Shown: positions 27,405 to 37,178, counted from the first letter of the stretch. The stretch: 64,000 nt of DNA from Modestobacter sp. VKM Ac-2977 (GCF_026968045.1 NZ_JAPVBQ010000001.1:819238-883237), one strand, 5' to 3'. Notes: a model not told the origin generated them from the letters alone. Made by a program: numbers and translations.

Positions 27405-28141
27405 GGCTGACCGTCGTCGGCTGCTCCGGCAGCGCACCGGGCCCGTCCTCACCCGCCTCGTGCTACCTGGTGGAGCACGAGGAGTTCGCGCTGCTGCTGG
27501 ACCTGGGCAACGGGTCCTTCGGCGCCCTGCAGGGGCTCATCGACCCCGGTCGGGTCGACGCCGTCTACCTCAGCCACCTGCACGCCGACCACTGCCTGGA
27601 CGCGGCGCCCTTCATCGTGTGGCACCGCTACTCGGGCCGCTCCGACGGTCGTGCCGTGCCGCTGTACGCACCGGTCGGCGCCGACCGCCGGCTCGCGGCC
27701 GCCTACGACACCGACGGCGGGCCGATCGACGACGTCTTCGACGTCACCCCGGTCGGCCCCGGCAGCTGGTCGATCGGGCCGTTCCAGGTGCGGACGGTGC
27801 GGACGGCCCACCCGGTCGAGTGCTACGCCGTGCGGTTGACCGCCGGTGGCCGGTCGCTGGTCTACACCGGTGACACCGGCCCGTCGGACGCCGTCGTCGA
27901 GCTGGCCCGGGGGGCGGACGTGCTGCTGGCCGAGGCCGCCTACCCCGACGTCCCCGACCTCCCCCCGGGGCTGCACCTGACCGGTCGGCAGGCGGGGGAG
28001 CACGCCGCTGCGGCCGGGGTCGGCCGGCTGCTCGTCACGCACGTGCCCGCCTGGGTGGACGCCGAGGCGCAGCTGGCCGATGCGCGATCGGTCTTCCCGG
28101 CCGCCGAGCTCGCCCGGCACGCCGCCGTCCACGACATCTGA
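27401..28141 (+). CDS. MBL-fold metallo-hydrolase (Rv1339-like)
   Basis: A 246-residue metallo-beta-lactamase-fold protein of the RNase Z-like type that follows murI throughout actinobacteria. Zinc motifs are SHLHADHC, the His in RTAHPV, the Asp in [10 protein letters not shown] and VTHVPAW. The M. tuberculosis counterpart Rv1339 has been linked to cyclic-nucleotide hydrolysis, so phosphodiesterase activity is possible but unproven here. The N-terminus [10 protein letters not shown] is usual for the family. The gene is translationally coupled to murI. Confidence 0.92.
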   Translation: MRLTVVGCSGSAPGPSSPASCYLVEHEEFALLLDLGNGSFGALQGLIDPGRVDAVYLSHLHADHCLDAAPFIVWHRYSGRSDGRAVPLYAPVGADRRLAAAYDTDGGPIDDVFDVTPVGPGSWSIGPFQVRTVRTAHPVECYAVRLTAGGRSLVYTGDTGPSDAVVELARGADVLLAEAAYPDVPDLPPGLHLTGRQAGEHAAAAGVGRLLVTHVPAWVDAEAQLADARSVFPAAELARHAAVHDI

Positions 28142-28196
28142 GGACGGGCCGGCCTGACCGGTTGCCCCACGGGGCGGCGACCGGCACGGTGACCGG

Positions 28197-29153
28197 GTGG
28201 CCACCAGCGAAGAACGGGACGGCGTCCGGCTGAGCAGCCTGGACTCCCCGCTGGGCGACGGGCTCGAGGTGACCAAGCGCGACCTGGTCGACCACCTCGA
28301 CGCCTTCGCCGACCGGCTCGTCCCGCTGCTCGCCGGGCGGCCACTGACCATCACGCGGGTGCGGCCCGGAGCGGCTCCGTTCATCCAGCGCGACGTGCCC
28401 AAGGGCGCGCCGGAGTGGGTGCGGACGGTGGCCACCTGGTCCGACCGGGCCCACCGCGAGGTGCACCAGGTGCTGGTCGAGGACCGCCGCACCCTGCTGT
28501 GGCTGGCCAACCAGCGCGCCGTGGAGTACCACGTGCCGTTCAGCCGGGTGGGGGAGGAGCAGCCGACCGGGCTGGTGCTCGACCTCGACCCGCCCGACGG
28601 TGCGCCGTTCGACGTGGTCGTGCGCACGGCCCGGCTGTGCCGCCGCGCGCTCGCCGAGGCCGGCCTGACGGCGGCGGTGAAGACGAGCGGGTCGACGGGG
28701 GTGCACGTCGTCGTCCCGGTGCACGGCTCACCGGCCGAGGACGTCGCCGCCGCCACCCGCGCCCTGGCGGCCCGGGCCGAGCGCCTCGACCCCGAGCTGG
28801 CGACCACCGCCTACGTGGTGGCCGAGCGGGCTGGCCGGGTGTTCGTCGACTCGACCCGCTCGGGCCGGGGCACGGTGGCGGCGGCCTACAGCCCGCGGGT
28901 GCGGCCCGGCCTGCCGGTCTCGACACCGGTGGGCTGGGACGAGCTGGACGACGTCCGGCCGGGGGACGTCACCGTGCGCACCGCGCAGGAGCGGATCGGG
29001 GACGGCGACCCGTGGGCGGCGGCGTTGCCCGGGCCGCAGCAGCTCCCCGCCGACCTCGTCGCCGAGGGTCACACCATCCCGGTCGCCCGGGTGGCCGCGA
29101 TGCACGAGGGCAAGCGCCGCGCACGTGCGAAGGCGGCCGAGAGCGGGTCGTGA
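28197..29153 (+). CDS. Stand-alone LigD-type polymerase (PolDom)
   Basis: A 318-residue archaeo-eukaryotic-primase-fold polymerase equivalent to the polymerase domain of the bacterial NHEJ ligase LigD. The metal site is LVLDLDPPDG, the nucleotide-binding part is KTSGSTGVHVVVPV, and the conserved FVDSTRSGRGTVAAAYSPR block follows. There is no ligase or phosphoesterase domain, so it would act in repair gap-filling or priming with ligase or Ku supplied elsewhere. The GTG at 28197 follows CACGGT by 6 nt, so it is probably leaderless. Neither ku nor a ligD ligase gene is seen in the window. Confidence 0.93.
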   Translation: MATSEERDGVRLSSLDSPLGDGLEVTKRDLVDHLDAFADRLVPLLAGRPLTITRVRPGAAPFIQRDVPKGAPEWVRTVATWSDRAHREVHQVLVEDRRTLLWLANQRAVEYHVPFSRVGEEQPTGLVLDLDPPDGAPFDVVVRTARLCRRALAEAGLTAAVKTSGSTGVHVVVPVHGSPAEDVAAATRALAARAERLDPELATTAYVVAERAGRVFVDSTRSGRGTVAAAYSPRVRPGLPVSTPVGWDELDDVRPGDVTVRTAQERIGDGDPWAAALPGPQQLPADLVAEGHTIPVARVAAMHEGKRRARAKAAESGS

Positions 29154-29163
29154 CCGGACGGCC

Positions 29164-29544
29164 TCAGCCGGCCGGGTGGCTCAGGTCGACGATGCAGAAG
29201 ACGTTGCCATCGGGGTCGGCGAGGACGACGAAGTCCGGGTCGTCCGGGTAGCCGTCCCAGTCGACCCGCTGGGCGCCCAGGCCGCCGAGACGCTCGACCT
29301 CGGCCGCCTGCTCAGCCCGGTCGGCGACGTGCAGGTCCAGGTGCAGGCGGGGACGGGAGGGCGGCGGTGTGGTGCTGGTGTGCAGCGCCAGCCGGGCGCC
29401 CGGCGCACCGGTTGGCGGCGCCAGGACGTTCGTACAGCCACCGAAGCCGCCGTCGACGAACTCGTAGCCCAGGGCAGCGCGCCAGAACTCGACGGCGCGC
29501 TGGACGTCGGTGACGCCGAGGACGACCTGCCCGACGGTGACCAT
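29164..29544 (-). CDS. VOC-superfamily (glyoxalase/bleomycin-resistance fold) protein
   Basis: A 126-residue protein of two beta-alpha-beta-beta-beta units, with VVLGVTDVQRAVEFWRAALG at the start and LADPDGNVFCIVDL at the end, both typical of the vicinal-oxygen-chelate fold. Possible metal ligands His (HLDLHV) and Glu are not clearly conserved, so it may be a binding protein rather than an enzyme. The ATG at 29544 is 6 nt after CACGAT. It is divergent from the TmrB-like gene and convergent with the LigD polymerase. Confidence 0.85.
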   Translation of the reverse strand: MVTVGQVVLGVTDVQRAVEFWRAALGYEFVDGGFGGCTNVLAPPTGAPGARLALHTSTTPPPSRPRLHLDLHVADRAEQAAEVERLGGLGAQRVDWDGYPDDPDFVVLADPDGNVFCIVDLSHPAG

Positions 29545-29616
29545 GCAGTGATCGTGGCACGCCGGGCCGGCGCTCGTGGCCGTCGCGGTGGGGGCCGGTC
29601 TCCTACGGTGGCGGCC

Positions 29617-30141
29617 GTGATCGTCTGGCTGCACGGTGCGTTCGGCGCGGGGAAGACGGCTGCCGCGGCCGAGCTGCGACGCCGCCGGCCGGAACTGGTC
29701 GAGTACGACCCCGAGATGGTCGGGTACCTGCTGCGGCGCGCGCTGCCGCTCCCGACCGGTGACTTCCAGGACCTGCCCGAGTGGCGGGAGCTCGTCGTCG
29801 CAGCGGGTGCGGTGCTGGACGGGGCCGGTCGCCGTCTCGTCGTGGCGCCGATGAGCCTGCTCTCCGAGCAGTACGCCGACGAGGTGTTCACCGGGCTCGC
29901 TTCCCGCGGCGTCGAGGTGCGGCACGTCGTGCTCGACGTCGCCGCCGACGAGCTGTCCCGCCGCATCCGCACCGACGAGGCCGAGCCGGGCGCCGTGTCG
30001 TGGCGGCTCGAGCACGCTCGTGCGTACGCGGATGCCCGGCCGTGGCTGGTCGCAGCGGCCGATCTCGTCGTGGACACCACGACGATGACGGTCGAGCAGG
30101 TGGCCGACGAGGTGGCGCGCGTGCTGCCGCCCGCCGGCTGA
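29617..30141 (+). CDS. TmrB-like P-loop ATP-binding protein
   Basis: A 174-residue P-loop protein. Walker A is [12 protein letters not shown] at residues 6-17, followed by [14 protein letters not shown] and [12 protein letters not shown]. These closely follow Bacillus TmrB, a membrane-associated protein that confers tunicamycin resistance by ATP-dependent binding. A conserved [19 protein letters not shown] stretch also fits. TACGGT is 7 nt before the GTG. Whether it gives resistance here is not known. Its stop codon forms the base of a 14-bp terminator stem. Confidence 0.85.
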   Translation: MIVWLHGAFGAGKTAAAAELRRRRPELVEYDPEMVGYLLRRALPLPTGDFQDLPEWRELVVAAGAVLDGAGRRLVVAPMSLLSEQYADEVFTGLASRGVEVRHVVLDVAADELSRRIRTDEAEPGAVSWRLEHARAYADARPWLVAAADLVVDTTTMTVEQVADEVARVLPPAG

Positions 30142-30173
30142 CCGCCGGGCCCGCGGTGGGGGCCCGGCGGTCA
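30139..30173. terminator. 14-bp stem terminator starting at a stop codon
   Basis: TGACCGCCGGGCCC (30139-30152), whose first three bases are the TmrB-like gene's stop, pairs perfectly with GGGCCCGGCGGTCA (30160-30173) around a GCGGTGG loop. It separates convergent genes and can act in both directions. Confidence 0.85.
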
Positions 30174-30184
30174 CGCGATCGCGG

Positions 30185-31624
30185 TCAGGAGGTCTGCACC
30201 TCGCGGCCGTCCTCGCCCCACATGGTGTGGAAGGAGCCCTCGCGGTCGGTCCGCCGGTAGGTGTGGGCGCCGAAGAGGTCGCGCAGGCCCTGGATCAGTG
30301 CGGCGGGCAGCCGCTCGGCGCGCAGCCCGTCGTAGTAGGCCAGTGCGCTGGCGAAGCCGGGCACCGGCACCCCGTGCCGGGCCGCCCCCGCCACGACCTG
30401 CCGCCAGCTCTCCTGGCCCTCGCTGACCGCGCCGCGGAAGTAGTCGTTGGTCAGCAGCGTGGTGACGTCGGGCTCGTCGGTGAAGACCTGGCTGATCCGG
30501 TCCAGGAAGCGCGCCCGGATGATGCAGCCGCCGCGCCAGATCTTGGCCAGTGCGGCCCGGTCGATGTCCCAGCCGTGCTGGTCGGCGCCCTGGGTGATCT
30601 GGTCGAACCCCTGGGCGTAGGCCACCACCTTCGAGGCGTACAGCGCCTGGCGCACCGACTCGATGAAGGCGTCCTTGTCGGCGACCTGCTCGTCCCACTC
30701 GCGGTCGGGCCCCGGCAGCACCCGCTGCGCGGCCTGCCGCTGCTCGCGGTGCCCGGACAGCGCACGGGCGAAGACCGCCTCCGCGATGCCGCTGACCGGC
30801 ACCCCCAGGTCCAGCGCCGACTGCACGGTCCAGCGACCGGTGCCCTTCTGCTCGGCCTCGTCCAGCACGATGTCGACGAACGGCCCACCGGTCTCGGCGT
30901 CGGTGTGCCGCAGCACCTGCGCGGTGATCTCGATCAGGTAGCTCTCGAGGTCGCCCTCGTTCCAGCTGGCGAAGACGTCACCGATCTCGGCCGGCGTCAG
31001 CTCCAGCCCCTGGCGCAGCAGGTCGTAGGCCTCGGCGATGAGCTGCATGTCGGCGTACTCGATGCCGTTGTGCACCATCTTCACGAAGTGACCGGCGCCG
31101 CTGGCCCCGATGTGGGTGCAGCACGGCTCCCCGTCGACGACGGCGGCGATCGACTCCAGCAGCGGGCCGACCAGCGCGTAGGCCTCCTTCGAGCCGCCGG
31201 GCATGATGCTCGGCCCGTTGAGCGCGCCCTCCTCACCGCCGCTGATCCCGGTGCCCATGAAGTGCAGACCCCGGGCGGTGAGCGCCTCGGTGCGGCGGAT
31301 CGTGTCGGTGAACAGGGCGTTGCCGCCGTCCATAAGCACGTCGCCCTCGTCCAGCAGCGGGGCGATCTCCTCGATGACGCCGTCGGTGGCCGCGCCCGCC
31401 TGCACCATGACGATGATCTTGCGCGGGCGCTGCAGGGCGCCGACGAACTCCGCCATCGACCCGGTCGGCACGAAGTCACCCTCGCTGCCGTGCTGCTCGA
31501 CGAGGGCGTCGGTGCGTCCCCTGCTGCGGTTGTGCAGCACCACCTGGTGGCCGTGCCGGGCGAGGTTGCGGGCGAGGTTGGCGCCCATGACCGCGAGCCC
31601 GGTGACGCCGATCTGATCACTCAT
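30185..31624 (-). CDS. gnd: 6-phosphogluconate dehydrogenase (decarboxylating)
   Basis: A 479-residue enzyme of the oxidative pentose phosphate pathway, oxidising 6-phosphogluconate to ribulose 5-phosphate with NADP+. The Rossmann loop is [18 protein letters not shown], with NRSRGRTD following to bind the 2'-phosphate. The substrate loop is [21 protein letters not shown], and the catalytic Lys and Asn are in [17 protein letters not shown]. The dimer tail [12 protein letters not shown]-like end is normal. It is the long NADP-dependent form. The ATG at 31624 lies 6 nt after CAGGGT, so a leaderless start is likely. Confidence 0.97.
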   Translation of the reverse strand: MSDQIGVTGLAVMGANLARNLARHGHQVVLHNRSRGRTDALVEQHGSEGDFVPTGSMAEFVGALQRPRKIIVMVQAGAATDGVIEEIAPLLDEGDVLMDGGNALFTDTIRRTEALTARGLHFMGTGISGGEEGALNGPSIMPGGSKEAYALVGPLLESIAAVVDGEPCCTHIGASGAGHFVKMVHNGIEYADMQLIAEAYDLLRQGLELTPAEIGDVFASWNEGDLESYLIEITAQVLRHTDAETGGPFVDIVLDEAEQKGTGRWTVQSALDLGVPVSGIAEAVFARALSGHREQRQAAQRVLPGPDREWDEQVADKDAFIESVRQALYASKVVAYAQGFDQITQGADQHGWDIDRAALAKIWRGGCIIRARFLDRISQVFTDEPDVTTLLTNDYFRGAVSEGQESWRQVVAGAARHGVPVPGFASALAYYDGLRAERLPAALIQGLRDLFGAHTYRRTDREGSFHTMWGEDGREVQTS

Positions 31625-31702
31625 GCCACGACCCTGCCCGAGCCGGGCCCGGCTGACCAGCGCCGTCCCAGCCCCTGGACAGCACCGGGTCCGAACGGTG
31701 GG

Positions 31703-32203
31703 TCAGTCGATGCCGAGGTCCCGCATCAGCTTCGCCACGTGCCCGGTGGCCTTCACGTTGTAGGCGGCCTTCTCGATCCGGCCGTCCGCGTCGACGACGA
31801 AGGTCGACCGGATGACCCCGACGACCTCCTTGCCGTACAGCTTCTTCGGGCCGTAGGCGCCGTAGGCCGTCAGCACCTGCTTCTCCGGGTCGGAGACCAG
31901 CGTGATCGACAGCTCCTCCTGCTCCCGGAACCGGCTCAGCTTCTCCGGGACGTCGGGGGAGACGCCGATGATGTCGAGCCCGGCCTCGGCCAGGTCCCCG
32001 GCCGCGGCGGTGAAGTCGACGGCCTGGGTGGTGCAGCCCGGGGTGAGCGCGGCCGGGTAGCAGTACACGATGACCCGCCGACCCCGGAAGGACGACAGCG
32101 AGACGGGTGTGCCGTCGGCGTCCGGGAGGGTGAACTCCGGCGCCGGGTCACCGGGCGCGAGGCGGACGGGGGCGGTGTCGATGCCGCGGTCGGTCTCGGT
32201 CAT
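31703..32203 (-). CDS. bcp: Bcp/PrxQ-type thiol peroxidase
   Basis: A 166-residue thioredoxin-dependent peroxiredoxin. The peroxidatic Cys is in [16 protein letters not shown]. The usual Pro-Lys before the loop is Ala-Ala here, and there is no resolving Cys five residues later, so it would belong to the one-Cys or atypical group. [14 protein letters not shown] at the N-terminus is standard. The ATG at 32203 is 6 nt after CACGAT. It lies 48 bp downstream of the YjbQ-like gene on the same strand. Confidence 0.93.
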   Translation of the reverse strand: MTETDRGIDTAPVRLAPGDPAPEFTLPDADGTPVSLSSFRGRRVIVYCYPAALTPGCTTQAVDFTAAAGDLAEAGLDIIGVSPDVPEKLSRFREQEELSITLVSDPEKQVLTAYGAYGPKKLYGKEVVGVIRSTFVVDADGRIEKAAYNVKATGHVAKLMRDLGID

Positions 32204-32251
32204 GGGTGGATCGTGCCGCAACCGACCGACGGTTCCCAACCCGGCCGCCGC

Positions 32252-32656
32252 TCAGCCGGGCAGGAAGCTGAACCGCACGTGTCGCGAGGGGTTGTCGACG
32301 TTGGTGTCGACGAAGCAGATGCGCTGCCAGGTGCCCAGGGTCAGCCGCCCCTCGAGCACCGGCACGGTGGCGTGCGGCGGGACGAACGCCGGCAGCACGT
32401 GGTCGCGGCCGTGCCCGGGGGCGCCGTGCCGGTGTCGCCAGCGGTCGTCGCGGGGGAGCAGCTCGTCGAGCTGGGCGATCAGGTCGTCGTCACTGCCGGC
32501 GCCGGTCTCGATGATCGCGATCCCCGCGGTGGCGTGCGGCACGAAGACCTGCAGCAGGCCGTCGCCCTCGCCGCGGACGAACTCGGCGCACTCGTCGGTG
32601 AGGTCGACGACGGAGGGCACGCCCCCGGTCCGGACGGATCGCAGCTCGGAACGCAT
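32252..32656 (-). CDS. YjbQ-family protein (UPF0047)
   Basis: A 134-residue trimeric-fold protein. Motifs [25 protein letters not shown] and [11 protein letters not shown] match the family, some members of which show thiamine-phosphate synthase activity when overproduced. Conserved His and Asp residues line a presumed metal site. A CACCCT element lies 7 nt before the ATG. It is divergent from rph across 39 bp. The true role is unknown. Confidence 0.92.
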   Translation of the reverse strand: MRSELRSVRTGGVPSVVDLTDECAEFVRGEGDGLLQVFVPHATAGIAIIETGAGSDDDLIAQLDELLPRDDRWRHRHGAPGHGRDHVLPAFVPPHATVPVLEGRLTLGTWQRICFVDTNVDNPSRHVRFSFLPG

Positions 32657-32695
32657 GGGGGAGAGGGTGACACGGCGGCACTACCCTCGGACCAC

Positions 32696-33418
32696 GTGAC
32701 CCGCCCCGACGGCCGCGCGGCCGACCAGCTCCGTCCGGTGACCATCACCCGCAACTGGCTCGACCACGCCGAGGGCTCGGTGCTCGTCGAGTTCGGGCGC
32801 ACCCGTGTGCTCTGCGCGGCCAGCGTCACCGAGGGCGTGCCCCGCTGGCGCCGCGGCTCGGGGCTGGGCTGGGTCACCGCCGAGTACTCGATGCTCCCGC
32901 GGGCCACCCACACCCGCAGCGACCGTGAGTCGGTCAAGGGCAAGGTCGGTGGCCGCACCCACGAGATCAGCCGGCTCATCGGCCGCTCCCTGCGGGCCAG
33001 CATCGACCTGGCCGCGCTGGGGGAGAACAGCATCGCGCTGGACTGCGACGTCCTGCAGGCCGACGGCGGCACCCGCACCGCGGCGATCACCGGGGCCTAC
33101 GTGGCCCTCGCCGACGCGGTGAGCTGGCTCGGTGAGCGCGGCAACCTGGCCAGCGCCACCCCGCTGCCGAACTCGGTGGCCGCGGTCAGCGTCGGCGTCA
33201 TCGACGGCGAGCCGCGGCTCGACCTCGCCTACGAGGAGGACGTCACCGCCGGCACCGACATGAACGTCGTGTGCACCGGCACCGGCGGCTTCGTCGAGGT
33301 GCAGGGGACGGCGGAGGGCGCCGTCTTCGACCGGGCCACCCTCGACGAGCTGCTCGACCTGGCCGTCGCCGGCTGCGCGGAGCTGACCCTGGCCCAGCAG
33401 GTGGCGTTGTCGGCGTGA
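32696..33418 (+). CDS. rph: Ribonuclease PH
   Basis: A 240-residue phosphorolytic 3'-5' exoribonuclease that matures tRNA 3' ends. Diagnostic stretches are [18 protein letters not shown], the [19 protein letters not shown] loop with the phosphate-binding residues, the Arg-rich [17 protein letters not shown] helix ([15 protein letters not shown]), and [16 protein letters not shown]. The GTG at 32696 gives the family length. TACCCT lies 8 nt upstream. The stop overlaps the rdgB start as GTGA, the normal rph-rdgB coupling. Confidence 0.97.
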   Translation: MTRPDGRAADQLRPVTITRNWLDHAEGSVLVEFGRTRVLCAASVTEGVPRWRRGSGLGWVTAEYSMLPRATHTRSDRESVKGKVGGRTHEISRLIGRSLRASIDLAALGENSIALDCDVLQADGGTRTAAITGAYVALADAVSWLGERGNLASATPLPNSVAAVSVGVIDGEPRLDLAYEEDVTAGTDMNVVCTGTGGFVEVQGTAEGAVFDRATLDELLDLAVAGCAELTLAQQVALSA

Positions 33419-34023
33419 CCCGGCTGCTGCTCGCCACCCGCAACGCCGGCAAGCTCGCCGAGCTGCAGCGGCTGCTGGCCACCGCCGTCCCCGGGGTCGA
33501 GGTGCTCGGCCTGCGCGACGTGCCGGAGTACCCCGAGGCGCCGGAGACCGGGGCGACGTTCGGGGAGAACGCGCTGCTCAAGGCGCGCGAGGCGGTCCGG
33601 TACACCGGGCTGCCCGCGGTCGCCGACGACTCCGGGCTGACCGTCGACGCGCTCAACGGCATGCCGGGGATCCTGTCCGCCCGCTGGTCCGGCCGGCACG
33701 GGGACGACCCGGCCAACACCGCCCTGCTCCTCGGGCAGCTCGCCGACGTGCCCGACGAGCGGCGCGGCGCGGCGTTCGTCTGCGCGGCCGCGCTGGTCAC
33801 GCCCGACGGCGGCGAGCACGTGCTGGAGCGGCGCTGGCGGGGCACGGTGGTCCGGGAGCCGCGGGGCAGCAACGGTTTCGGCTACGACCCGGTGTTCGTG
33901 CCGGCGGGCCTGACGGTCACGTCGGCGGAGCTGGAGCCGGCGGAGAAGGACGCCATCAGCCACCGGGGGCAGGCGTTCGCCGCGCTGCTGCCGGTCATCG
34001 GCGAGCTGCTCGGCGGCCGCTGA
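33415..34023 (+). CDS. rdgB: RdgB/HAM1-type XTP/dITP pyrophosphatase
   Basis: A 202-residue house-cleaning enzyme that hydrolyses deaminated purine triphosphates. The N-terminal [14 protein letters not shown], the catalytic-site region [36 protein letters not shown] with metal-binding Asp, and [10 protein letters not shown] with the base pocket are all present. Start GTG overlaps the rph stop. The stop codon lies in a 20-bp perfect palindrome shared with the convergent membrane-protein gene. Confidence 0.97.
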   Translation: MTRLLLATRNAGKLAELQRLLATAVPGVEVLGLRDVPEYPEAPETGATFGENALLKAREAVRYTGLPAVADDSGLTVDALNGMPGILSARWSGRHGDDPANTALLLGQLADVPDERRGAAFVCAAALVTPDGGEHVLERRWRGTVVREPRGSNGFGYDPVFVPAGLTVTSAELEPAEKDAISHRGQAFAALLPVIGELLGGR

Positions 34024-34035
34024 CCGGTCAGCGGC
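34016..34035. terminator. 20-bp perfect palindrome covering two convergent stop codons
   Basis: GCCGCTGACC is followed directly by GGTCAGCGGC. The TGA of rdgB (34021-34023) and the reverse-strand stop of the membrane gene (34028-34030) sit symmetrically in it. With no loop it is more likely a cruciform or protein site plus terminator base than a classic hairpin. Confidence 0.6.
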
Positions 34036-34654
34036 GCTGCATCCAGTCGATGAACCACAGCGAGAACGCCGCCAGCAGCGGGTGGAACGCCAGCACCAGG
34101 AACGCCGCGAGCACCCGGTCGGAGCGCCAGTAGTTGCGCAGCCGCACGCCTCGGCTCCAGGCGCGGCTGCGGTCGACGCTCAGCGCCCGCTGGGCGACCG
34201 CGGCCTCCTCCTCCGCGGTGAGCGGGCGGGAGTGTGCCGCCTGCCAGGCCTCGACCCGGGCCCAGCCGGGTGCGACCCCGCACCCCAGGGCCAGCAGGGC
34301 TGCGCCGCCGAGCAGTGGCAGCAGGGCGTCCGGTTCCAGCACGACCAGGCCGGCGGCCGCCGCTCCGGCGGCGAAGCCGGCGACGGTGACCGCACCCAGG
34401 CAGAAGACCAGCCCGAACGCGACCATCAGGATCAGGTAGCCGGGCAGCAGCACGTCGTGCAGGGACCGTTCGGTGGCGAGCAGGACGACGGTCTCGACCG
34501 CGAGCACGAGCGCGCAGGTCAGCAGGACCCGGCGCATGGGCACCCGGGGCGGCCCGGCCGCGGTGGCCAGCCGCATCCGCGACTCGGCGTGGCTCTCCGC
34601 CTCGGCGGGTGGGGCATCCGGGCGCAGGACGGCCAGCGGGTCGGCGGCGGTCAT
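34028..34654 (-). CDS. Membrane protein co-encoded with the MshEN glycosyltransferase
   Basis: A 208-residue protein with two predicted helices near 42-85 (VLLTCALVLAVETVVLLAT... and LILMVAFGLVFCLGAV), one or two more around 90-130 (AGAAAAGLVVL, LLGGAALLALG), and a last one at about 185-203 (LAAFLVLAFHPLLAAFSLWFI). A charged cytosolic stretch lies between. Its ATG overlaps the glycosyltransferase stop (ATGA), so the two are translationally coupled and probably act together in polymer synthesis or export. No known family is recognised. Confidence 0.75.
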   Translation of the reverse strand: MTAADPLAVLRPDAPPAEAESHAESRMRLATAAGPPRVPMRRVLLTCALVLAVETVVLLATERSLHDVLLPGYLILMVAFGLVFCLGAVTVAGFAAGAAAAGLVVLEPDALLPLLGGAALLALGCGVAPGWARVEAWQAAHSRPLTAEEEAAVAQRALSVDRSRAWSRGVRLRNYWRSDRVLAAFLVLAFHPLLAAFSLWFIDWMQRR

Positions 34655-36858
34655 GCCCGGTCCTCCGGAGAGGTGCCCGGTGCGGGGGATGGCGCGGGGA
34701 CGGCGTGCGGGGCCATCAGCCGGACGACGTCCCGTGCGACCGGCGTCGTCGCCGTGGCCTGGGCGGGCGCCGGGCGCACCGTGGCCGGGCCGTCGTCCAT
34801 GCTCGGCACGTCCTCGACCTGGACGTGGCTGGACAGCCCGTGGTCCGTCTTCTCCCAGTAGAACGGGTTGACCACGAGCTGCCACAGCGCCTTGTACGAG
34901 GCGACCGAGTGCAGCAGCCAGTAGAGCGGGGAGAGCAGCGCGAACGGCACCAGGCCGTACGTGCGCCGCTTGAAGCCGGCCAGCAGCGACAGGTAGATGA
35001 TCACGCCGTTGCCGAGCAGCAGGTTGGCCAGGCTGACCTGCACCAGCCACCCGGGCAGCGCGGGGGTGAGGGCTCCGGGCCACAGCAGCTCGACCGCGAG
35101 CATCGCGTAGAGCCACGGAGCGGCCAGGAACATCAGCGGGGTGCCACCGATGAGCAGCGCGAAGCCTGCCGTCTGCCGTGGGCCGACGCTGCGCAGCAGC
35201 CGCCACGGGTGTCGGGTGTGCACCAGGACGGTCTGCATGTAGCCCTTGATCCAGCGGCTGCGCTGCCGGATCCAGTTGCCGACGGCCATGTTGGCCTCCT
35301 CGTACGTCGTCGAGTTGACGACGGCGACGCGGTGGCCGCGGGCGGAGGCGCGGATGCCGAGGTCGGCGTCCTCGGTGACGTTGTAGGGGTCCCAGCCACC
35401 GAGGTCGCGCAGCATGTCGGTGCGGAAGTGGTTGCTCGTGCCGCCCAGCGGGATGGGCAGCCGCAGCTTGTCCAGCCCGGCCAGGGTGTAGTCGAACCAG
35501 GAGGAGTACTCCAGGGTGAACATGCGGGTGAGCAGGTTCTCCCGGGCGTTGAAGTAGTTCAGCGCCGCCTGCACGCAGACCAGGTCGTCCCCGCCCTTGC
35601 GGAAGGCGATGAGCGACTTCTTCAGCTGGTCGGCGTCGGGGCGGTCCTCGGCGTCGTAGATGACCACGTACTCGCCGCGGGCGAAGGCCAGCCCGACGTT
35701 GCAGGCGCGCGGCTTGGTCTTGGGCAGCGAGTGCGGGACGACGACGATGCGGACGATGTCCGGCGGGGCGGCGGCCAGTGCGGCGGCGAGCGTCTCCGGG
35801 TCGTCCTCCTCCAGCAGGAGCAGGATCTCCAGCTTCTCCCGGGGCCAGTCCAGGTCGGCCAGGTTGCGCATCAGCAGCCCGACGATCCCGGCCTCCTTGT
35901 AGACCGGGACGAGGATCGTGTAGACGGGCAGCTCGGCGTCCGCCAGCGCGGCGACCTCGGCGGCGGTGACCTGCTCGACGGTCTCCCAGGCGGTGCCGAC
36001 CGTGCTGATCAGGGCCTTGGCGCCGACGGCGAGGGCGACGGCGACGTTCACCGTGGCGACCAGCACCAGCATGGTCAGCGACGGGTCGAGCACCAGGCCG
36101 GTCACGGTGGCGACGAGCAGGGCGATGGCGCCGGCGACCTGCGGCCAGACGAACACCGTGGACGCCGACTCGTCGGGCCGGCGTTCGGCCAGCGCACTGA
36201 CCGCGTCGTGCACCAGTTCGTCCCGCCACACGGTGCGCAGTGCCCGCTGCACGTCCCAGTCGGTGGTGACGACCTGGCGCACCCGCGGGATGCCGGTGCG
36301 CTGCACGACCACCTCGGCGATGTGCGCCGACGGGCGGCCGGCGGTGGCGACGACGACCTGGGGGAGGCCGTCGCCGTCCTCCTCGACCCGCAGCGGCACC
36401 CAGGTCTCCCGGGCCAGCATCGCGGCGGGGAAGCGGCGGGCCAGTTCCTCGTCGACGTCCACCGGGTCGACGAACGCCAGGTCGGCGCCCCAGACCGCGG
36501 CCAGTCCGACGTAGAGCTCGCGCCGGGTCACCCAGCCCCTGGCCAGGACGACCGAGCCCAGTGGTGCGCCGACCCGTTCGTGCTGCGCCAGGGCCTCGGC
36601 GAGCTGGGCCTCGGTGAGCACGCCCTGCTCGACCAGGACGGTGCCGAGCCGCTCGGGCGCGGCGTGCCGGCCACCGGCACGGCGCGATGCCGGGCCGGGC
36701 GTGGCGCCACGGGGCGCGGAGACCGTCACCCCGGGGTGGTCGGCACCCGCGCCGTCCAGCTGTGCTCGACCGGGGGAGGGGTCACCCGGCCGGGTGAGCC
36801 GGCGACCCGGCGCCCCGTGGCCCGCTTCGGCGGACATCCGGCCGGCTACGTGGGGCAC
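34651..36858 (-). CDS. GT2 glycosyltransferase with N-terminal MshEN domain
   Basis: A 735-residue membrane glycosyltransferase. The first ~65 residues are disordered. An MshEN/GspE-N-like domain follows (about 68-215), with LGTVLVEQGVLTEAQLAEAL and LGSVVLARGWVTRREL. Two helices then lie near 240-285. A GT-A domain resembling cellulose/hyaluronan synthases carries VYTILVPVYKE, the metal motif YDAEDRPD (about 400), TEDADLG and the acceptor motif QRSRWIKGYMQT. Several C-terminal helices would form the polymer channel. MshEN domains bind c-di-GMP in MshE, so allosteric control is plausible but unproven. The start could be GTG 36858 or ATG 36837. Confidence 0.88.
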   Translation of the reverse strand: MPHVAGRMSAEAGHGAPGRRLTRPGDPSPGRAQLDGAGADHPGVTVSAPRGATPGPASRRAGGRHAAPERLGTVLVEQGVLTEAQLAEALAQHERVGAPLGSVVLARGWVTRRELYVGLAAVWGADLAFVDPVDVDEELARRFPAAMLARETWVPLRVEEDGDGLPQVVVATAGRPSAHIAEVVVQRTGIPRVRQVVTTDWDVQRALRTVWRDELVHDAVSALAERRPDESASTVFVWPQVAGAIALLVATVTGLVLDPSLTMLVLVATVNVAVALAVGAKALISTVGTAWETVEQVTAAEVAALADAELPVYTILVPVYKEAGIVGLLMRNLADLDWPREKLEILLLLEEDDPETLAAALAAAPPDIVRIVVVPHSLPKTKPRACNVGLAFARGEYVVIYDAEDRPDADQLKKSLIAFRKGGDDLVCVQAALNYFNARENLLTRMFTLEYSSWFDYTLAGLDKLRLPIPLGGTSNHFRTDMLRDLGGWDPYNVTEDADLGIRASARGHRVAVVNSTTYEEANMAVGNWIRQRSRWIKGYMQTVLVHTRHPWRLLRSVGPRQTAGFALLIGGTPLMFLAAPWLYAMLAVELLWPGALTPALPGWLVQVSLANLLLGNGVIIYLSLLAGFKRRTYGLVPFALLSPLYWLLHSVASYKALWQLVVNPFYWEKTDHGLSSHVQVEDVPSMDDGPATVRPAPAQATATTPVARDVVRLMAPHAVPAPSPAPGTSPEDRA

Positions 36859-36929
36859 GGTGGCGGGACGTCGTTACGGTCGGGTCCCAGCGGCCGCGCC
36901 GGGCGACCGGAGGAGTGGGGGAGGGCCCG

Positions 36930-37178
36930 ATGGCGGACCTGGAGGCGCTGCGCCGGTTCGGGCTGGTGCTGGAGATGGCCGAGGCGGCCGGGGACGGCGA
37001 CTGGCGGGCCTGGACGAGGGTGCTGGGCGGCCTGGACGAGGACACCCGCGCGGACGTCGTCCGGCAGTCGTCGCTGGTGATCGCCATGCTGTGCGAGCGG
37101 GAGGCCGAGCGTCGGGGCATCACCCGGGACCAGTTCCTGGCCCAGTTCCGCGCCGAGGCGATGGACTCCCTCGGCTGA
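36930..37178 (+). CDS. Small helical protein of unknown function
   Basis: An 82-residue, acidic, mostly helical protein with LEALRRFGLVLEMAEAAGDGDWRAWTRVL and VVRQSSLVIAMLCEREAERRGI. No cysteine pair or metal site is evident, only one Cys. The ATG has GGGGGAGGG 4 nt upstream, a strong site. It lies divergent from the MshEN glycosyltransferase and 41 bp before the next gene, so it may be cotranscribed with it. I do not recognise a family. Confidence 0.7.
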   Translation: MADLEALRRFGLVLEMAEAAGDGDWRAWTRVLGGLDEDTRADVVRQSSLVIAMLCEREAERRGITRDQFLAQFRAEAMDSLG

